Below are positions 8,906-17,789 of a stretch of DNA of 51,035 nt, one piece after another. This DNA is from Acidobacteriota bacterium (GTDB lineage Bacteria > Acidobacteriota > Thermoanaerobaculia > Multivoradales > JAGPDF01). The stretch's first letter is position 1, and the number at the start of each line of letters is the position of its first letter. The translations under genes and the position numbers were made by a program. The notes beneath the pieces are model-generated. The model saw only the letters and a list, made by a program, of their open reading frames with translations, did no database searches and was not told the DNA's origin. The stretch lies in the NCBI GenBank assembly GCA_012521815.1, contig JAAYLR010000103.1, forward strand, positions 1 to 51,035, written 5' to 3'.

Positions 8906-8982
8906 CTGCCTGTAGCTCAGCTGGATAGAGCGGCGGCCTTCTAAGCCGCGGGTCGGGGGTTCGAGTCCCTCCAGGCAGGCCA
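8906..8982 (+). tRNA. tRNA-Arg(TCT), CCA encoded
   Basis: Acceptor CTGCCTG/CAGGCAG, anticodon loop CTTCTAA, terminal CCA. Confidence 0.95.
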
Positions 8983-8999
8983 ACTTTGAGCAGTCGAGC

Positions 9000-9075
9000 G
9001 GTGAGTGTAGCTCAATGGTAGAGCACCGGACTGTGGCTCCGGACGTTGTGGGTTCGAGTCCCATCACTCACCCCA
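9000..9075 (+). tRNA. tRNA-His(GTG), CCA encoded, G-1 at 9000
   Basis: Acceptor GTGAGTG/CACTCAC with extra G-1:C73, anticodon loop CTGTGGC, terminal CCA. Confidence 0.95.
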
Positions 9076-9084
9076 ATCTTCTTC

Positions 9085-9161
9085 GCGCCCGTAGCTCAGC
9101 TGGATAGAGCGACGGCCTCCGGAGCCGTAGGTCAGAGGTTCGAATCCTCTCGGGCGCACCA
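9085..9161 (+). tRNA. tRNA-Arg(CCG), CCA encoded
   Basis: Acceptor GCGCCCG/CGGGCGC, anticodon loop CTCCGGA, terminal CCA. Confidence 0.95.
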
Positions 9162-9215
9162 CCTCCCCCCTTTCCCGCCGCACACCGTTTCCCGCCGGGC
9201 TGTGGAGCCGCTCAC

Positions 9216-9244
9216 TTGAGTCGAGAGGCGGTTCCGGGTAGACT
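9216..9244 (+). promoter_or_regulatory. Sigma70-like promoter TTGAGT-17-TAGACT
   Basis: TTGAGT 9216-9221, TAGACT 9239-9244, 17-nt spacer; upstream of 9278 CDS. Confidence 0.75.
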
Positions 9245-9277
9245 CCACCCCCAAACCCGGGGAGAGGAGTCGTCGCC

Positions 9278-9790
9278 ATGCGCGCAGCCATCGCCCTCGC
9301 AATCGCCGCCCTGCTCTTCGCCGCGCCGGTCGCGGCCGAGATCTTCGTGGTCAAGCTCACCAACGGCAACGAGTTCGAGACCCGCTATCGCCCCCGCGAG
9401 GCGGGCTGGGATTCGAGCAAGGTGGTCTTCGTCACCGACGTCGGCAACCCGATCGCGCTCCCCAAGGCCGCGATCGTCTCGGTCATCGGCCGGAGCGAGG
9501 ATCGCGGCTTCGGACGGGTGATCGACAACACGACGTTCGAGCTCGGGCTGGCGCCGAACGACGCGCCCGATGCCGAGGAAGGCGCCCCGGCCGATCAGGT
9601 GCAGGCGTTCGTCGACGCCCTCCAGCAGTCGCAGGGGCAGCCGGTGAACTACAACGTGCAGCAGTTCGCCGAGCCGTCGGCCACCGGTGGCCTGCCGGTC
9701 AACTGGGTGGCGCCGCCGCCCACGCCGCCGACCGGCACCGTGGTCTTCCAGGGTACCCAGAGCCCGCCGCCCCCGCCGCCGGAGCAGTAG
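9278..9790 (+). CDS. Secreted hypothetical protein with Pro-rich C-terminus
   Basis: Signal peptide [21 protein letters not shown]; preceded by a promoter and GGGGAGAGGAG SD. Confidence 0.75.
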   Translation: MRAAIALAIAALLFAAPVAAEIFVVKLTNGNEFETRYRPREAGWDSSKVVFVTDVGNPIALPKAAIVSVIGRSEDRGFGRVIDNTTFELGLAPNDAPDAEEGAPADQVQAFVDALQQSQGQPVNYNVQQFAEPSATGGLPVNWVAPPPTPPTGTVVFQGTQSPPPPPPEQ

Positions 9791-9821
9791 GCGGCGACAG
9801 CCGGCCGGATCGAGCTTCACC

Positions 9822-9854
9822 GCCCGCCCCGCCATGCCGGCCGGGCGGGCTTTT
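9822..9854 (+). terminator. Rho-independent terminator after the 9278 CDS
   Basis: GCCCGCCC (9822-9829) pairs with GGGCGGGC (9843-9850), then TTTT. Confidence 0.75.
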
Positions 9855-9868
9855 GACAACCAGCGCCG

Positions 9869-10032
9869 CGGTGACCCGGCTCTCAGGCCGGGTCGATGAG
9901 GGAAGCCGGTGCGAGACCGGCGCGGCCCCCGCCACTGTTACCGGGGACGAAACCGGGGATGCCACTGTGCCCGCGAGGGCATGGGAAGGCCCGGGAGTAG
10001 GGAGATCCGGAAGCCAGGAGACCTGCCGCGTG
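9869..10032 (+). promoter_or_regulatory. Cobalamin (adenosylcobalamin) riboswitch
   Basis: GGGAAGCCGGTGCGAGACCGGCGCGGCCCCCGCCACTGT core and GAAGCCAGGAGACCTGCC; upstream of a btuB-like gene. Confidence 0.93.
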
Positions 10033-10155
10033 CGCCCGATGCCACGATCCCCCGGGGTGCGGGGAGACGGGCGTGGGGCGTCCGCCGGACGCCCGGCCCC
10101 CCTCCCGCCAACCCGTTCCGATCGCGGCCTCGGTTTCCGAGGTCAGGAGCACGCG

Positions 10156-11949
10156 ATGCGGATTCGCGCCCTCGTCCTGGCCGGGTTGCTCGGTGGGAGC
10201 TTCCCGGTCGTCGCCCAACCCACCGCACCCGAGTACGCCGAGACGATCCAGGTCACGGCGTCCCTGCGCGAAGAGGAGGCCGACACGGTCGCCGCCTCCG
10301 TCTCCGTGCTCACCGCCGCCGAGGCCGAGGCCCGGCAGGCGGTTTCGGTCCACGAGCTGCTCGCCGCGCTCCCCGGGCTCACGCTCGTCCAGAGCGGCTC
10401 GCCGGGCAAGGCGGTCTCGCTCTTCGCCCGCGGCACGAACTCCAACCAGACGCTCGTCCTCGTCGACGGCGTGCGCCTCAACGAGCCGCTGCTCGGCGGC
10501 TTCGACTGGGCGTTCGCGATGCCCGAGGAGATCGCGCGCGTCGAGAGCGTGCGGGGGCCGTTCAGCGTTCTCTACGGCTCGGCGGCGATCGGCGGGGTCG
10601 TGCAGCTCCTCACCCGGCACGAGCCGGGCGCGACGCTCCGGCTCGAAGGGGGAGAGCGCTCCTACCGGCGGGCCGGGCTCGCCACCGGCTTCGTCCGGGG
10701 GGCGCTCTCCGGCGCGCTCTCCGGCGCCTGGCGCGAGGGGGAGGGGGAGCTGCCGAACGACGGCTTCGACGGCGGCGCGGGGCGGCTGCGCCTCGACTGG
10801 CAGGCGCGGCCGGGGCTCACCGCCGGGCTCGCCGGGCGGTGGCAGGAGGCGGAGATCGGCCTGCCGTACGACTTCTTCGGCGCCCCCGCCACCGAGCGGC
10901 GGCAGGAGAGCGAGCTGCGCCACCTCGCGCTGCCGGTCAGCTGGCAGACGCGCACCCTCACGGTGAGCGGGAGCGCGGCCCGGGTCGAGCAGGAGGTGAT
11001 CCTCGCCGATCCTCACGATCCGTTCGCGGCGAGCCGGAGCGAGGCGTGGGGGACGCAGCTGCGGGCGACCGCGCAGCGCCACCTGGGCGAGCAGTGGGAG
11101 CTTGCCGCGGGGGCGGAGTGGGAGCGGCAGCGGGCGAGCTCGGCCGACGCCTTCGGCGGCGGTCTCGACGGGGCCCGGGAGCGGCGGAGCGGCGGCTTCG
11201 TGCAGACCACCTGGCGCGGGGCGCGTGCCCGCGTCGAGGCGGGGGTACGGCGAGACGACCACGACAGCTTCGGCGGCGAGACGAGCTGGCGGGGCGGCGC
11301 GCTCGTGCGGGTGCACGACCACCTGCGGCTGCGGGCGAGCTACGGCGAGGCGTTCCGCGCGCCGTCGCTCGGCGACCTCTACTTCCCCGGCTTCGGCAAC
11401 CCGGAGCTGCGGCCGGAGCGGAGCCGCGGCGCCGAGCTCGGCGCGGAAGGGGAGGCCGGGCCGTGGCGGCTCGCCGCGACCCTCTTCGAGAACCGCCTCC
11501 GCGACCTCGTGCAGTTCGACTTCGTCTCCTTCCTGCCGTTCAACACCGGCCGCGCCCGCACCCGGGGGCTCGAGCTCGAGGCGCGCGCCACCTTCGCCGC
11601 CGGCTGGCTGCGCGCGAGCGCCACCCGGCTCGAAGCCGAGGACCGGGCGACCGGCGCCCCCCTCCTCCGCCGCCCGCGCACGGCGGCGGCGCTCGCCGGC
11701 GGCGTGGCCGCCGGCCAATGGGCGCTCCACGGCGGGGTGCGCTACGTCGGCGAGCGGACCGATGTCGGGAGCGTCGAGCTTGCGGCGTACACCGTCGCCG
11801 AGGCGGGGGTGAGCTGGCAGGCCACCGCCCGGATCCAGCCGTACGCCCGGGTGGAGAACCTCTTCGATCGCGCCTACGAGGAGGTCACCGGCTACCCGGC
11901 GCCGGGGCGGACCTGGATCGCCGGCGTGGCCTTCCGGGCCGGGCGCTGA
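10156..11949 (+). CDS. btuB: TonB-dependent vitamin B12 receptor
   Basis: Signal peptide; TonB box-like ETIQVTA; plug domain LVLVDGVRLNEP...VRGPFSVLYGSAAIGGVVQLLT; downstream of B12 riboswitch; ATG at 10156. Confidence 0.9.
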   Translation: MRIRALVLAGLLGGSFPVVAQPTAPEYAETIQVTASLREEEADTVAASVSVLTAAEAEARQAVSVHELLAALPGLTLVQSGSPGKAVSLFARGTNSNQTLVLVDGVRLNEPLLGGFDWAFAMPEEIARVESVRGPFSVLYGSAAIGGVVQLLTRHEPGATLRLEGGERSYRRAGLATGFVRGALSGALSGAWREGEGELPNDGFDGGAGRLRLDWQARPGLTAGLAGRWQEAEIGLPYDFFGAPATERRQESELRHLALPVSWQTRTLTVSGSAARVEQEVILADPHDPFAASRSEAWGTQLRATAQRHLGEQWELAAGAEWERQRASSADAFGGGLDGARERRSGGFVQTTWRGARARVEAGVRRDDHDSFGGETSWRGGALVRVHDHLRLRASYGEAFRAPSLGDLYFPGFGNPELRPERSRGAELGAEGEAGPWRLAATLFENRLRDLVQFDFVSFLPFNTGRARTRGLELEARATFAAGWLRASATRLEAEDRATGAPLLRRPRTAAALAGGVAAGQWALHGGVRYVGERTDVGSVELAAYTVAEAGVSWQATARIQPYARVENLFDRAYEEVTGYPAPGRTWIAGVAFRAGR

Positions 11950-11951
11950 GG

Positions 11952-12863
11952 ATGCCGCACGGAGGCCGCCGCGCGCGGTCCGGGTTCGCGCTCGCCGGCG
12001 CCCTCCTGCTCGCCGCCTGCCGGGCGGCGCCGGCGCCGCCCGCCGCCCCGAGCCCGCGGGTGGTCGTCATGGCGCCGGCGGCGGCCGAGACGTTCGCGGC
12101 GCTCGGCCTCTCGGGGCTCGTGGTCGGCGTCGGCGACTTCGTCACCTACCCGCCCGAGCTCGCCGCCCGGCCCCGGGTCGGCGGCTACGACGCCCCGAAC
12201 CCCGAGCGCCTCCTCGCGCTCGGGGCGACCCACTTCGTCACCAGCGCGAGCGAGGCGGCAGCCGCCTCACGCGCCCGGCTCGCGGCGCTCGGCGTCGAGG
12301 TGATCGCGCTCGACGGCGCGAGCTGGGAGGGGGCGCTCGCCGGGATGGCGGCGCTCGGCGCCCGCTTCGGACGGGAGGAGGCGGCGGCCGCGCTGGTCGG
12401 CGGGATCGAGACCCGGATCGCCCGCCTCCGCGAGCGGACCGGAACGCTGCCCCGCCGCCGGGTGCTCTGCGCCGTCGGTCGCGACCCGCTCTACGCCGCC
12501 GGCCCCGGCTCCCATTTCGACGCGCTCCTCACCGCGGCCGGCGGCGAGAACCTCTTCGCCGACGGCCACGGCACCTATCTGCTCGCCTCGCTCGAAGCGG
12601 TGCTCGCGCGCGGCCCCGAGGTGATCGTCGACAGCGCCGACAACCGGCCGGGAGCCCCGTACGGGGCGCTCTCCGGGCTCTGGGGGCAGTGGCCCCTCCT
12701 GCCCGCGGTGGCGGCGGGGCGGGTCTGGCAGGTCTCGCCGGACCGGTACGCGGTGCCGGGGCCCCGGCTCGCCGAGATGGCCGAGGCGTTCGCCCGCTTC
12801 GTCCACCCGGAACGGTTCGGGCCGCCGACCGCGGCCGACTTCGGCCCGCCGGGAGGGGAGTAG
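11952..12863 (+). CDS. btuF: Cobalamin ABC transporter substrate-binding protein
   Basis: Lipoprotein-like signal (LLLAAC); VVVMAPAAAETFAALGLSGLVVGVGDFVTYPPE...VGGYDAPNPERLLAL; operon context. Confidence 0.85.
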   Translation: MPHGGRRARSGFALAGALLLAACRAAPAPPAAPSPRVVVMAPAAAETFAALGLSGLVVGVGDFVTYPPELAARPRVGGYDAPNPERLLALGATHFVTSASEAAAASRARLAALGVEVIALDGASWEGALAGMAALGARFGREEAAAALVGGIETRIARLRERTGTLPRRRVLCAVGRDPLYAAGPGSHFDALLTAAGGENLFADGHGTYLLASLEAVLARGPEVIVDSADNRPGAPYGALSGLWGQWPLLPAVAAGRVWQVSPDRYAVPGPRLAEMAEAFARFVHPERFGPPTAADFGPPGGE

Positions 12864-12867
12864 CCGC

Positions 12868-13878
12868 GTGCGCCGCCCCCGTCCGCCCCTCTCCGCGCGC
12901 CGCGCCGCCGGCTGGCTCGCCGGGCTCGGCGCGCTCCTGCTCCTCGCCGTCGCGGCCGGGGCGGCGCTCGGCGCGAGCGGTCTCGCCTGGCGCGACCTCG
13001 CCGCCGGCGACGGCACCGCGCGGCTGGTGCTGCTCGAGGTCCGCCTGCCGCGGGTGCTGCTCGCGGCGCTGCTCGGCGGCGGGCTGGCGGTCGCCGGGGC
13101 GGCGCTCCAGGGGCTCTTCCGCAACCCGCTCGCCGATCCGTACGTGCTCGGCATCGCCGGCGGCGCGAGCCTCGGCGGGGTGCTCGCGGTGGTGCTCGCG
13201 GGGGCGGCCGGGGCGCGGCTGGTGCCGGCCGCCGCCTTCGCCGGGGCGCTCGGCGCGCTCGTGCTCGTCGAGCGGCTGGCGACCTCCCGCGGGCGGCTCG
13301 ACCTCTACGCGCTCCTGCTCACCGGCGCGGTGCTCAACGCCTTCAGCGGCGCGCTCATCTTCTTCCTCCAGAGCGTCGCCTCCTCCGAGCAGCTCCACGC
13401 CATCGTCTTCTACCTGATCGGCCGCCTGCCGAGCCCGCCGCCGCGCACCCTCCTCTTCACGGCGCTGGCGACCGCGGTGGCCACCGCCGCGCTCGTGCGC
13501 CGGGCGTGCGACTACAACGCGCTCGCGCTCGGCGAGGAGGGGGCGGCGCAGCTCGGCGTCGATCTCGAACGGCTCAAGCGGGCGACCTTCGGCTGGGCCT
13601 CGCTCCTCACCGCGGTGGCGGTCGCGGCCGCGGGGCCGATCGGCTTCGTCGGGCTGCTGCTGCCCCACCTCCTGCGGCTCGCCGCCGGTCCCGACCACCG
13701 GCTCCTGCTGCCGGCGGCGCTGCTCGGCGGCGGGGCGTTCCTGGTGCTCGCCGATCTGGCGGCGCGGACCCTGCTCGCGCCGAACGAGCTCCCGGTGGGG
13801 GTGCTCACCGCGCTGCTCGGCGGGCCGTTCTTCCTCTGGCTGCTGCGGCGGCGGGCGCGGGAGGCCCCCGATGGATGA
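12868..13878 (+). CDS. btuC: FecCD-family ABC transporter permease
   Basis: LPRVLLAALLGGGLAVAGAALQGLFRNPLADPYVLGIAGGASLGGV; GFVGLLLPHLLRL. Confidence 0.92.
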   Translation: MRRPRPPLSARRAAGWLAGLGALLLLAVAAGAALGASGLAWRDLAAGDGTARLVLLEVRLPRVLLAALLGGGLAVAGAALQGLFRNPLADPYVLGIAGGASLGGVLAVVLAGAAGARLVPAAAFAGALGALVLVERLATSRGRLDLYALLLTGAVLNAFSGALIFFLQSVASSEQLHAIVFYLIGRLPSPPPRTLLFTALATAVATAALVRRACDYNALALGEEGAAQLGVDLERLKRATFGWASLLTAVAVAAAGPIGFVGLLLPHLLRLAAGPDHRLLLPAALLGGGAFLVLADLAARTLLAPNELPVGVLTALLGGPFFLWLLRRRAREAPDG

Positions 13879-14716
13879 TGCCCGGAGCGCGCCGGCGATC
13901 GAGCTCGCGGGCCTCGGCGCCCGCTACCGCACGCGGGCGGTCCTCCACGACCTCACCGCCACGATCGCGGCGGGAGAGGTGGTCGGGCTGCTCGGGCCGA
14001 ACGGCTCGGGGAAGACGAGCCTCGTGCGGGTGCTCAGCGGGGTGCTGCGGCAGTACTCGGGCGGGGCGCGGGTCTGCGGCGAGGAGGTGCGCGCGACCCC
14101 GCAGCGGGAGCTCGCGCGGCGGGTCGCGGTGGTGCCGCACGACGCGCGGGTCGAATTTCCGTTCACCGCCCTCGAGGTGGTGCTCCTCGGGCGCCATCCG
14201 CACCACGCGGGTTTCGCCTTCGAGGCGGCGCGGGACATCGAGCTCGCCCGCACGGCGCTCGCCCGCGCCGGGGCGGCGGCGCTCGCCGACCGCCCGCTCG
14301 GCGAGCTCTCCACCGGCGAGCGGCAGCGCGTCCTCTTCGCGCGGGCGCTCGCCCAGGAGCCGCGGGTCCTCCTGCTCGACGAGGCGGTCTCGGCGCTCGA
14401 TCTGCGCTATCAGGTCGAGCTCTGCGACCGGCTGCGCGAGATCGCCGCGGCGGGGACGGCGGTCGTCTCTGTCTTCCACGACCTCAACCTCGCCGCCGAG
14501 TACTGCGATCGGGTGCTGCTGCTCCACGCCGGGCGCCTCGCGGCGTTCGGCCCCACCGCCGAGGTCCTCACCTGGGCGCGGCTGACGGAGGTCTACGAGA
14601 CCGAGATCTACGTCGACGTCAACGACCTGACCGGAAGCCTCGTGGTGACCCCCCTCTCCTCGCGGGCGCGGCGGGCGCTCGCCGCCGGCCGCGGCCCCTC
14701 GCCTCGCGTAGACTGA
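13871..14716 (+). CDS. btuD: Cobalamin/iron-siderophore ABC transporter ATPase
   Basis: Walker A GPNGSGKTS, signature LSTGERQRVLFARAL, Walker B VLLLDEAVSALD. Confidence 0.92.
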   Translation: MDDARSAPAIELAGLGARYRTRAVLHDLTATIAAGEVVGLLGPNGSGKTSLVRVLSGVLRQYSGGARVCGEEVRATPQRELARRVAVVPHDARVEFPFTALEVVLLGRHPHHAGFAFEAARDIELARTALARAGAAALADRPLGELSTGERQRVLFARALAQEPRVLLLDEAVSALDLRYQVELCDRLREIAAAGTAVVSVFHDLNLAAEYCDRVLLLHAGRLAAFGPTAEVLTWARLTEVYETEIYVDVNDLTGSLVVTPLSSRARRALAAGRGPSPRVD

Positions 14717-14781
14717 GCCGGGGCCGGCCGGCGGAAGGTTTCGAACCCGCTCACGGAACGCCGGGCGCTCGCCCTGAACCG

Positions 14782-14994
14782 GTGGAGGTGGCGATGGAAC
14801 GGAGCCTGGTCGTGACGGCGCTCGCGGCGGTCGTGGCGGGGCTGCTCGCCATCCTGATCCTCCATTTCGGCCGCGGCTTTCCCTGGTCGCTCGCCGGGAT
14901 CGTCGGCGTCGCGGTGGCGGTGCTCACCGCCTCGGCGCTGCGCACCAGCCAGCGGCTCGTCCGCCTCTGGCGCGGACCGGAGGACGACGGCTAG
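14782..14994 (+). CDS. Small two-TM hypothetical protein
   Basis: MEVAMERSLVVTALAAVVAGLLAILILHFGRGFPWSLAGIVGVAVAVLTASAL. Confidence 0.55.
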   Translation: MEVAMERSLVVTALAAVVAGLLAILILHFGRGFPWSLAGIVGVAVAVLTASALRTSQRLVRLWRGPEDDG

Positions 14995-15170
14995 TCCGGT
15001 TCCGGACCGCCGCCGGCCGGCGGCGCGCCGAGCTCGCGCCAGGGGAAGAGGAGGAGGCCGGCCGCGAGGAGCAGGTGCACCGCGCCCCGGCCGGTGACGC
15101 CGAGGAAGAGCAGCGCCATCCAGACCGAGAGCGAGAGGCCCGCCGCCGCGGGGCGCAGGAGGGAGCGCAC
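14991..15170 (-). CDS. 59-aa hydrophobic hypothetical protein (GTG start), convergent with the 14782 CDS
   Basis: Translated by hand: VRSLLRPAAAGLSLSVWMALLFLGVTGRGAVHLLLAAGLLLFPWRELGAPPAGGGPEPD*; below the ORF-track length cutoff. Confidence 0.5.
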   Translation of the reverse strand: MRSLLRPAAAGLSLSVWMALLFLGVTGRGAVHLLLAAGLLLFPWRELGAPPAGGGPEPD

Positions 15171-15210
15171 GGCGCGAGCCTAGCGCAGAGCCGGAAGGTA
15201 TGCTCCGCGG

Positions 15211-15744
15211 ATGCGGCGGTGGCTGCCCGAACGGATCGACGAGCTCTTCCGCCACCGGCTCTTCACGCTCGAACGGCACCGGCTCGCGGCCGGCCCGGCG
15301 CGGCGGGAGGCGGTGGTGCTGCGGGCTCCGGACTGGGTCAACGTGATCCCGCTCCTCGCCGGCGGCGAGGTCGTGCTCGTGCGGCAGTGGCGGTACGGGA
15401 CGGCGGCGCCGACGCTCGAGATCCCCGGCGGGATGGTCGAGGCGGAGAGCGAGCGGGAGGCGGCGGAGCGTGAGCTGCTCGAGGAGACCGGCTACCGCGC
15501 CCGGAGCTGGCGACGGCTCGGCGAGGTCCACCCGAACCCCGCCTTCCTCACGAACCGGTGCGGCACCTGGCTCGCCACCGATCTCGAACGGGTGGGCGAG
15601 CCCGCCGGCGACGGCGAGGAGGAGATCGCGGTCGAGCGCCATCCGCTCGCCGCGATCCCCGAGCTGATCGCCGCGGGGGAGATCACCCACGCCCTCGTGA
15701 TCGCGGCGTTCCACCATTTCGACCGGCTCCGATGCGCGCGGTAG
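15211..15744 (+). CDS. NUDIX hydrolase
   Basis: Nudix box GGMVEAESEREAAERELLEETGY. Confidence 0.9.
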   Translation: MRRWLPERIDELFRHRLFTLERHRLAAGPARREAVVLRAPDWVNVIPLLAGGEVVLVRQWRYGTAAPTLEIPGGMVEAESEREAAERELLEETGYRARSWRRLGEVHPNPAFLTNRCGTWLATDLERVGEPAGDGEEEIAVERHPLAAIPELIAAGEITHALVIAAFHHFDRLRCAR

Positions 15745-16415
15745 CGGTCTCCCTCGACGTCACCCGCACGCTGCTCCACGCGCCGCGGCTCGGGGAGATC
15801 TACGCCGGGACGCTCGCCCGCCACGGGGTGACGATCGCGCCGGAGGCGGTGCGGCGGACGATGCCGGTGGTCTGGCGCGAGCTCGCCCGGGAGGCGCCGG
15901 CGGCGCGGGACCGGTTTGGCACCCATCCCGGCGGCGCCCGCGGCTTCTGGCATGAGCTGATCGGGCGCATCTGCGAGCTCGCGGGCGCGGCCCCGCCCCC
16001 CGCCGCGGCGACGGCCGAGCTCTTCGCGCGGTTCGCCGAACCCGAGGCGTGGCGGCTTTTTCCCGAGGTGCCGGAGACGCTCGCGGCGCTCGCCGCCGCC
16101 GGCGTGCGGCTCGCGGTCGTGAGCAACTGGGACGAGCGGCTGCCCCTCCTGCTCGATCGCCTCGGGCTCGCGGCGCGCTTCCGGGCGATCGTCACCTCCG
16201 CGGCGGTCGGCTGGGAGAAGCCGCACCCCGCGATCTTCGCCCGCGCGGTGGCGGCGCTCGGGGTCGCGCCGGAGGAGGTCGTCCACGTCGGCGACGACCG
16301 GCGCGAGGACGTCGCCGGCGCGCGCGCCGCGGGGCTCCAGGCGCTCCATCTCGACCGCGGCGGCGAGGGCGATCTCGCGAGCCTCGCCGAGCTGCCCGGC
16401 TGGCTCGGCATCTGA
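15732..16415 (+). CDS. HAD-superfamily hydrolase
   Basis: VSLDVTRTLL, LAVVSNWDERLPLLL, GWEKPHPAIFARA, VVHVGDDRREDVAGARAAGL. Confidence 0.88.
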   Translation: MRAVAVSLDVTRTLLHAPRLGEIYAGTLARHGVTIAPEAVRRTMPVVWRELAREAPAARDRFGTHPGGARGFWHELIGRICELAGAAPPPAAATAELFARFAEPEAWRLFPEVPETLAALAAAGVRLAVVSNWDERLPLLLDRLGLAARFRAIVTSAAVGWEKPHPAIFARAVAALGVAPEEVVHVGDDRREDVAGARAAGLQALHLDRGGEGDLASLAELPGWLGI

Positions 16416-16434
16416 GGACCGGAGCGCGTCCGGC

Positions 16435-16463
16435 TCGACCTTCGGCGCGGTGCGGGATACCCT
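16435..16463 (+). promoter_or_regulatory. Sigma70-like promoter TCGACC-17-TACCCT
   Basis: TCGACC 16435-16440, TACCCT 16458-16463; upstream of lipoprotein CDS. Confidence 0.5.
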
Positions 16464-16499
16464 CCCGCGCGGAGCGGAAGAGATGCGAGGAGGGTCACG

Positions 16500-16970
16500 A
16501 TGAGAGGGTGGAGAGCGGGGATATTCGGCCTCGTGCCGCTGCTGCTCGTGGCCGCGGCATGCGAGCGCTCACCGGAGCGGAGCGGCGGTAACGGCGCGGG
16601 CGAGCTCGAGACCGTCGAGGTGGCGCCGGCGCCCGACGCCACGGCGTCGCTCGCGGCCGACGAGGTCGAGGTCCGGCGGGCCGGGAGCGGGCTCGCCGGC
16701 GTCCTCCCCTCGGACTTCCCGCGCGATCTGCCGCTGCCGCTGCCCGCGAGCCTGATCGACATCGAGCGCGGCGGCGGCGAGGTCGCGATCGTGCTCGCCA
16801 CGGCCGCCGGCTGCGACGGGGTGCTCGCCGCCCACCGTTCCCGGATGCTCGCCGCCGGCTGGTTCGAGGAGGCGCCGGGCAGCTACCGGCAGGAGGGGCG
16901 CCGGGCGGTGGTCTCCGGCCGCGACAGCCGCCCCGGCTGTCACGTGCGCATCGCGATCCGCGGCAACTGA
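16500..16970 (+). CDS. Hypothetical lipoprotein
   Basis: Signal with lipobox LLLVAAAC; GNGAGELETVEVAPAPDATAS... Confidence 0.7.
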   Translation: MRGWRAGIFGLVPLLLVAAACERSPERSGGNGAGELETVEVAPAPDATASLAADEVEVRRAGSGLAGVLPSDFPRDLPLPLPASLIDIERGGGEVAIVLATAAGCDGVLAAHRSRMLAAGWFEEAPGSYRQEGRRAVVSGRDSRPGCHVRIAIRGN

Positions 16971-17019
16971 GCGCGGCCGGGCTACAATGCCCGGAGAGGC
17001 CGGAAGGAGGAGCGGAGCG

Positions 17020-17739
17020 ATGTCTCGCGGCAGGGGTCTTGCGGGCGAACCGGGAAGGGCCCGGGCGGTGGAGCGCCAGATGCAGTTCTGGGAGCTCGCG
17101 CGGGCGCAGCGGCTGGCGACGCCGGTGGAGAGCCGGCCGGAGATCGAGGAGTTCATCGCCATCTCGCGCCAGGCCGGAATCGACGGCCGGGAGATCGCGA
17201 ACGCGCTCGGCGAGAGGCTCGGCTGGCCGGTCTTCGACCGCGAGGTGCTCGACCTGATGGCCGGCGACGACGCGATCCGGCGGCACCTCTACGAGGCGGT
17301 CAACGAGCGCGACTTCAAGTGGTGGGAGGTGGCGATGGGCCGCTGGGTGGTCGGCCGGCCCGTCGTGGACGACTACTTCCAGCGCCTCTGCGACGCGGTG
17401 CTGATGCTCGCCCGCCAGGGCCACTCGGTCTTCCTCGGGCGGGGCGCCAACTACATCCTGCCCGCCGGGCACGGCCTGCGGGTCCGCCTCCACGCGAGCC
17501 TCGAGAGCCGCGTCCGCGCCTGCGCCGAGGCGCGGAAGCTCTCGCTCGCGGCGGCGCGCGAGGCGGTCGAAGCCGAGACGCGCGACCGCGCCGAGTTCGT
17601 GCGGCGGCGCTTCCGGGCCGATCCGGACGATCCGGCCGGCTACGACCTCGTGCTCGATCTCCAGCGCTGGTCGGTACCGGAGATCGTCGAGCTCGTGCTC
17701 GCCGCCTTCGAGCTGCGCCGCGCCCGCGCCGGCGGCTGA
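17020..17739 (+). CDS. Cytidylate kinase-like family protein
   Basis: ISRQAGIDGREIANALGERLGWPVFDREVLDLMA...GRGANYILPAGHGLRVRLHASLESRV; ORF also open from 16987, start uncertain. Confidence 0.8.
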   Translation: MSRGRGLAGEPGRARAVERQMQFWELARAQRLATPVESRPEIEEFIAISRQAGIDGREIANALGERLGWPVFDREVLDLMAGDDAIRRHLYEAVNERDFKWWEVAMGRWVVGRPVVDDYFQRLCDAVLMLARQGHSVFLGRGANYILPAGHGLRVRLHASLESRVRACAEARKLSLAAAREAVEAETRDRAEFVRRRFRADPDDPAGYDLVLDLQRWSVPEIVELVLAAFELRRARAGG

Positions 17740-17789
17740 AGGAGGGACGCCCGCCGGGTACGCCCGGAAGCGTGTGCCAGAATCCCGGC

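Noticed and set aside
9853-10155. N-terminal extension of the btuB ORF (698-aa version)
   Set aside because: This stretch is the cobalamin riboswitch; the signal peptide starts at ATG 10156.
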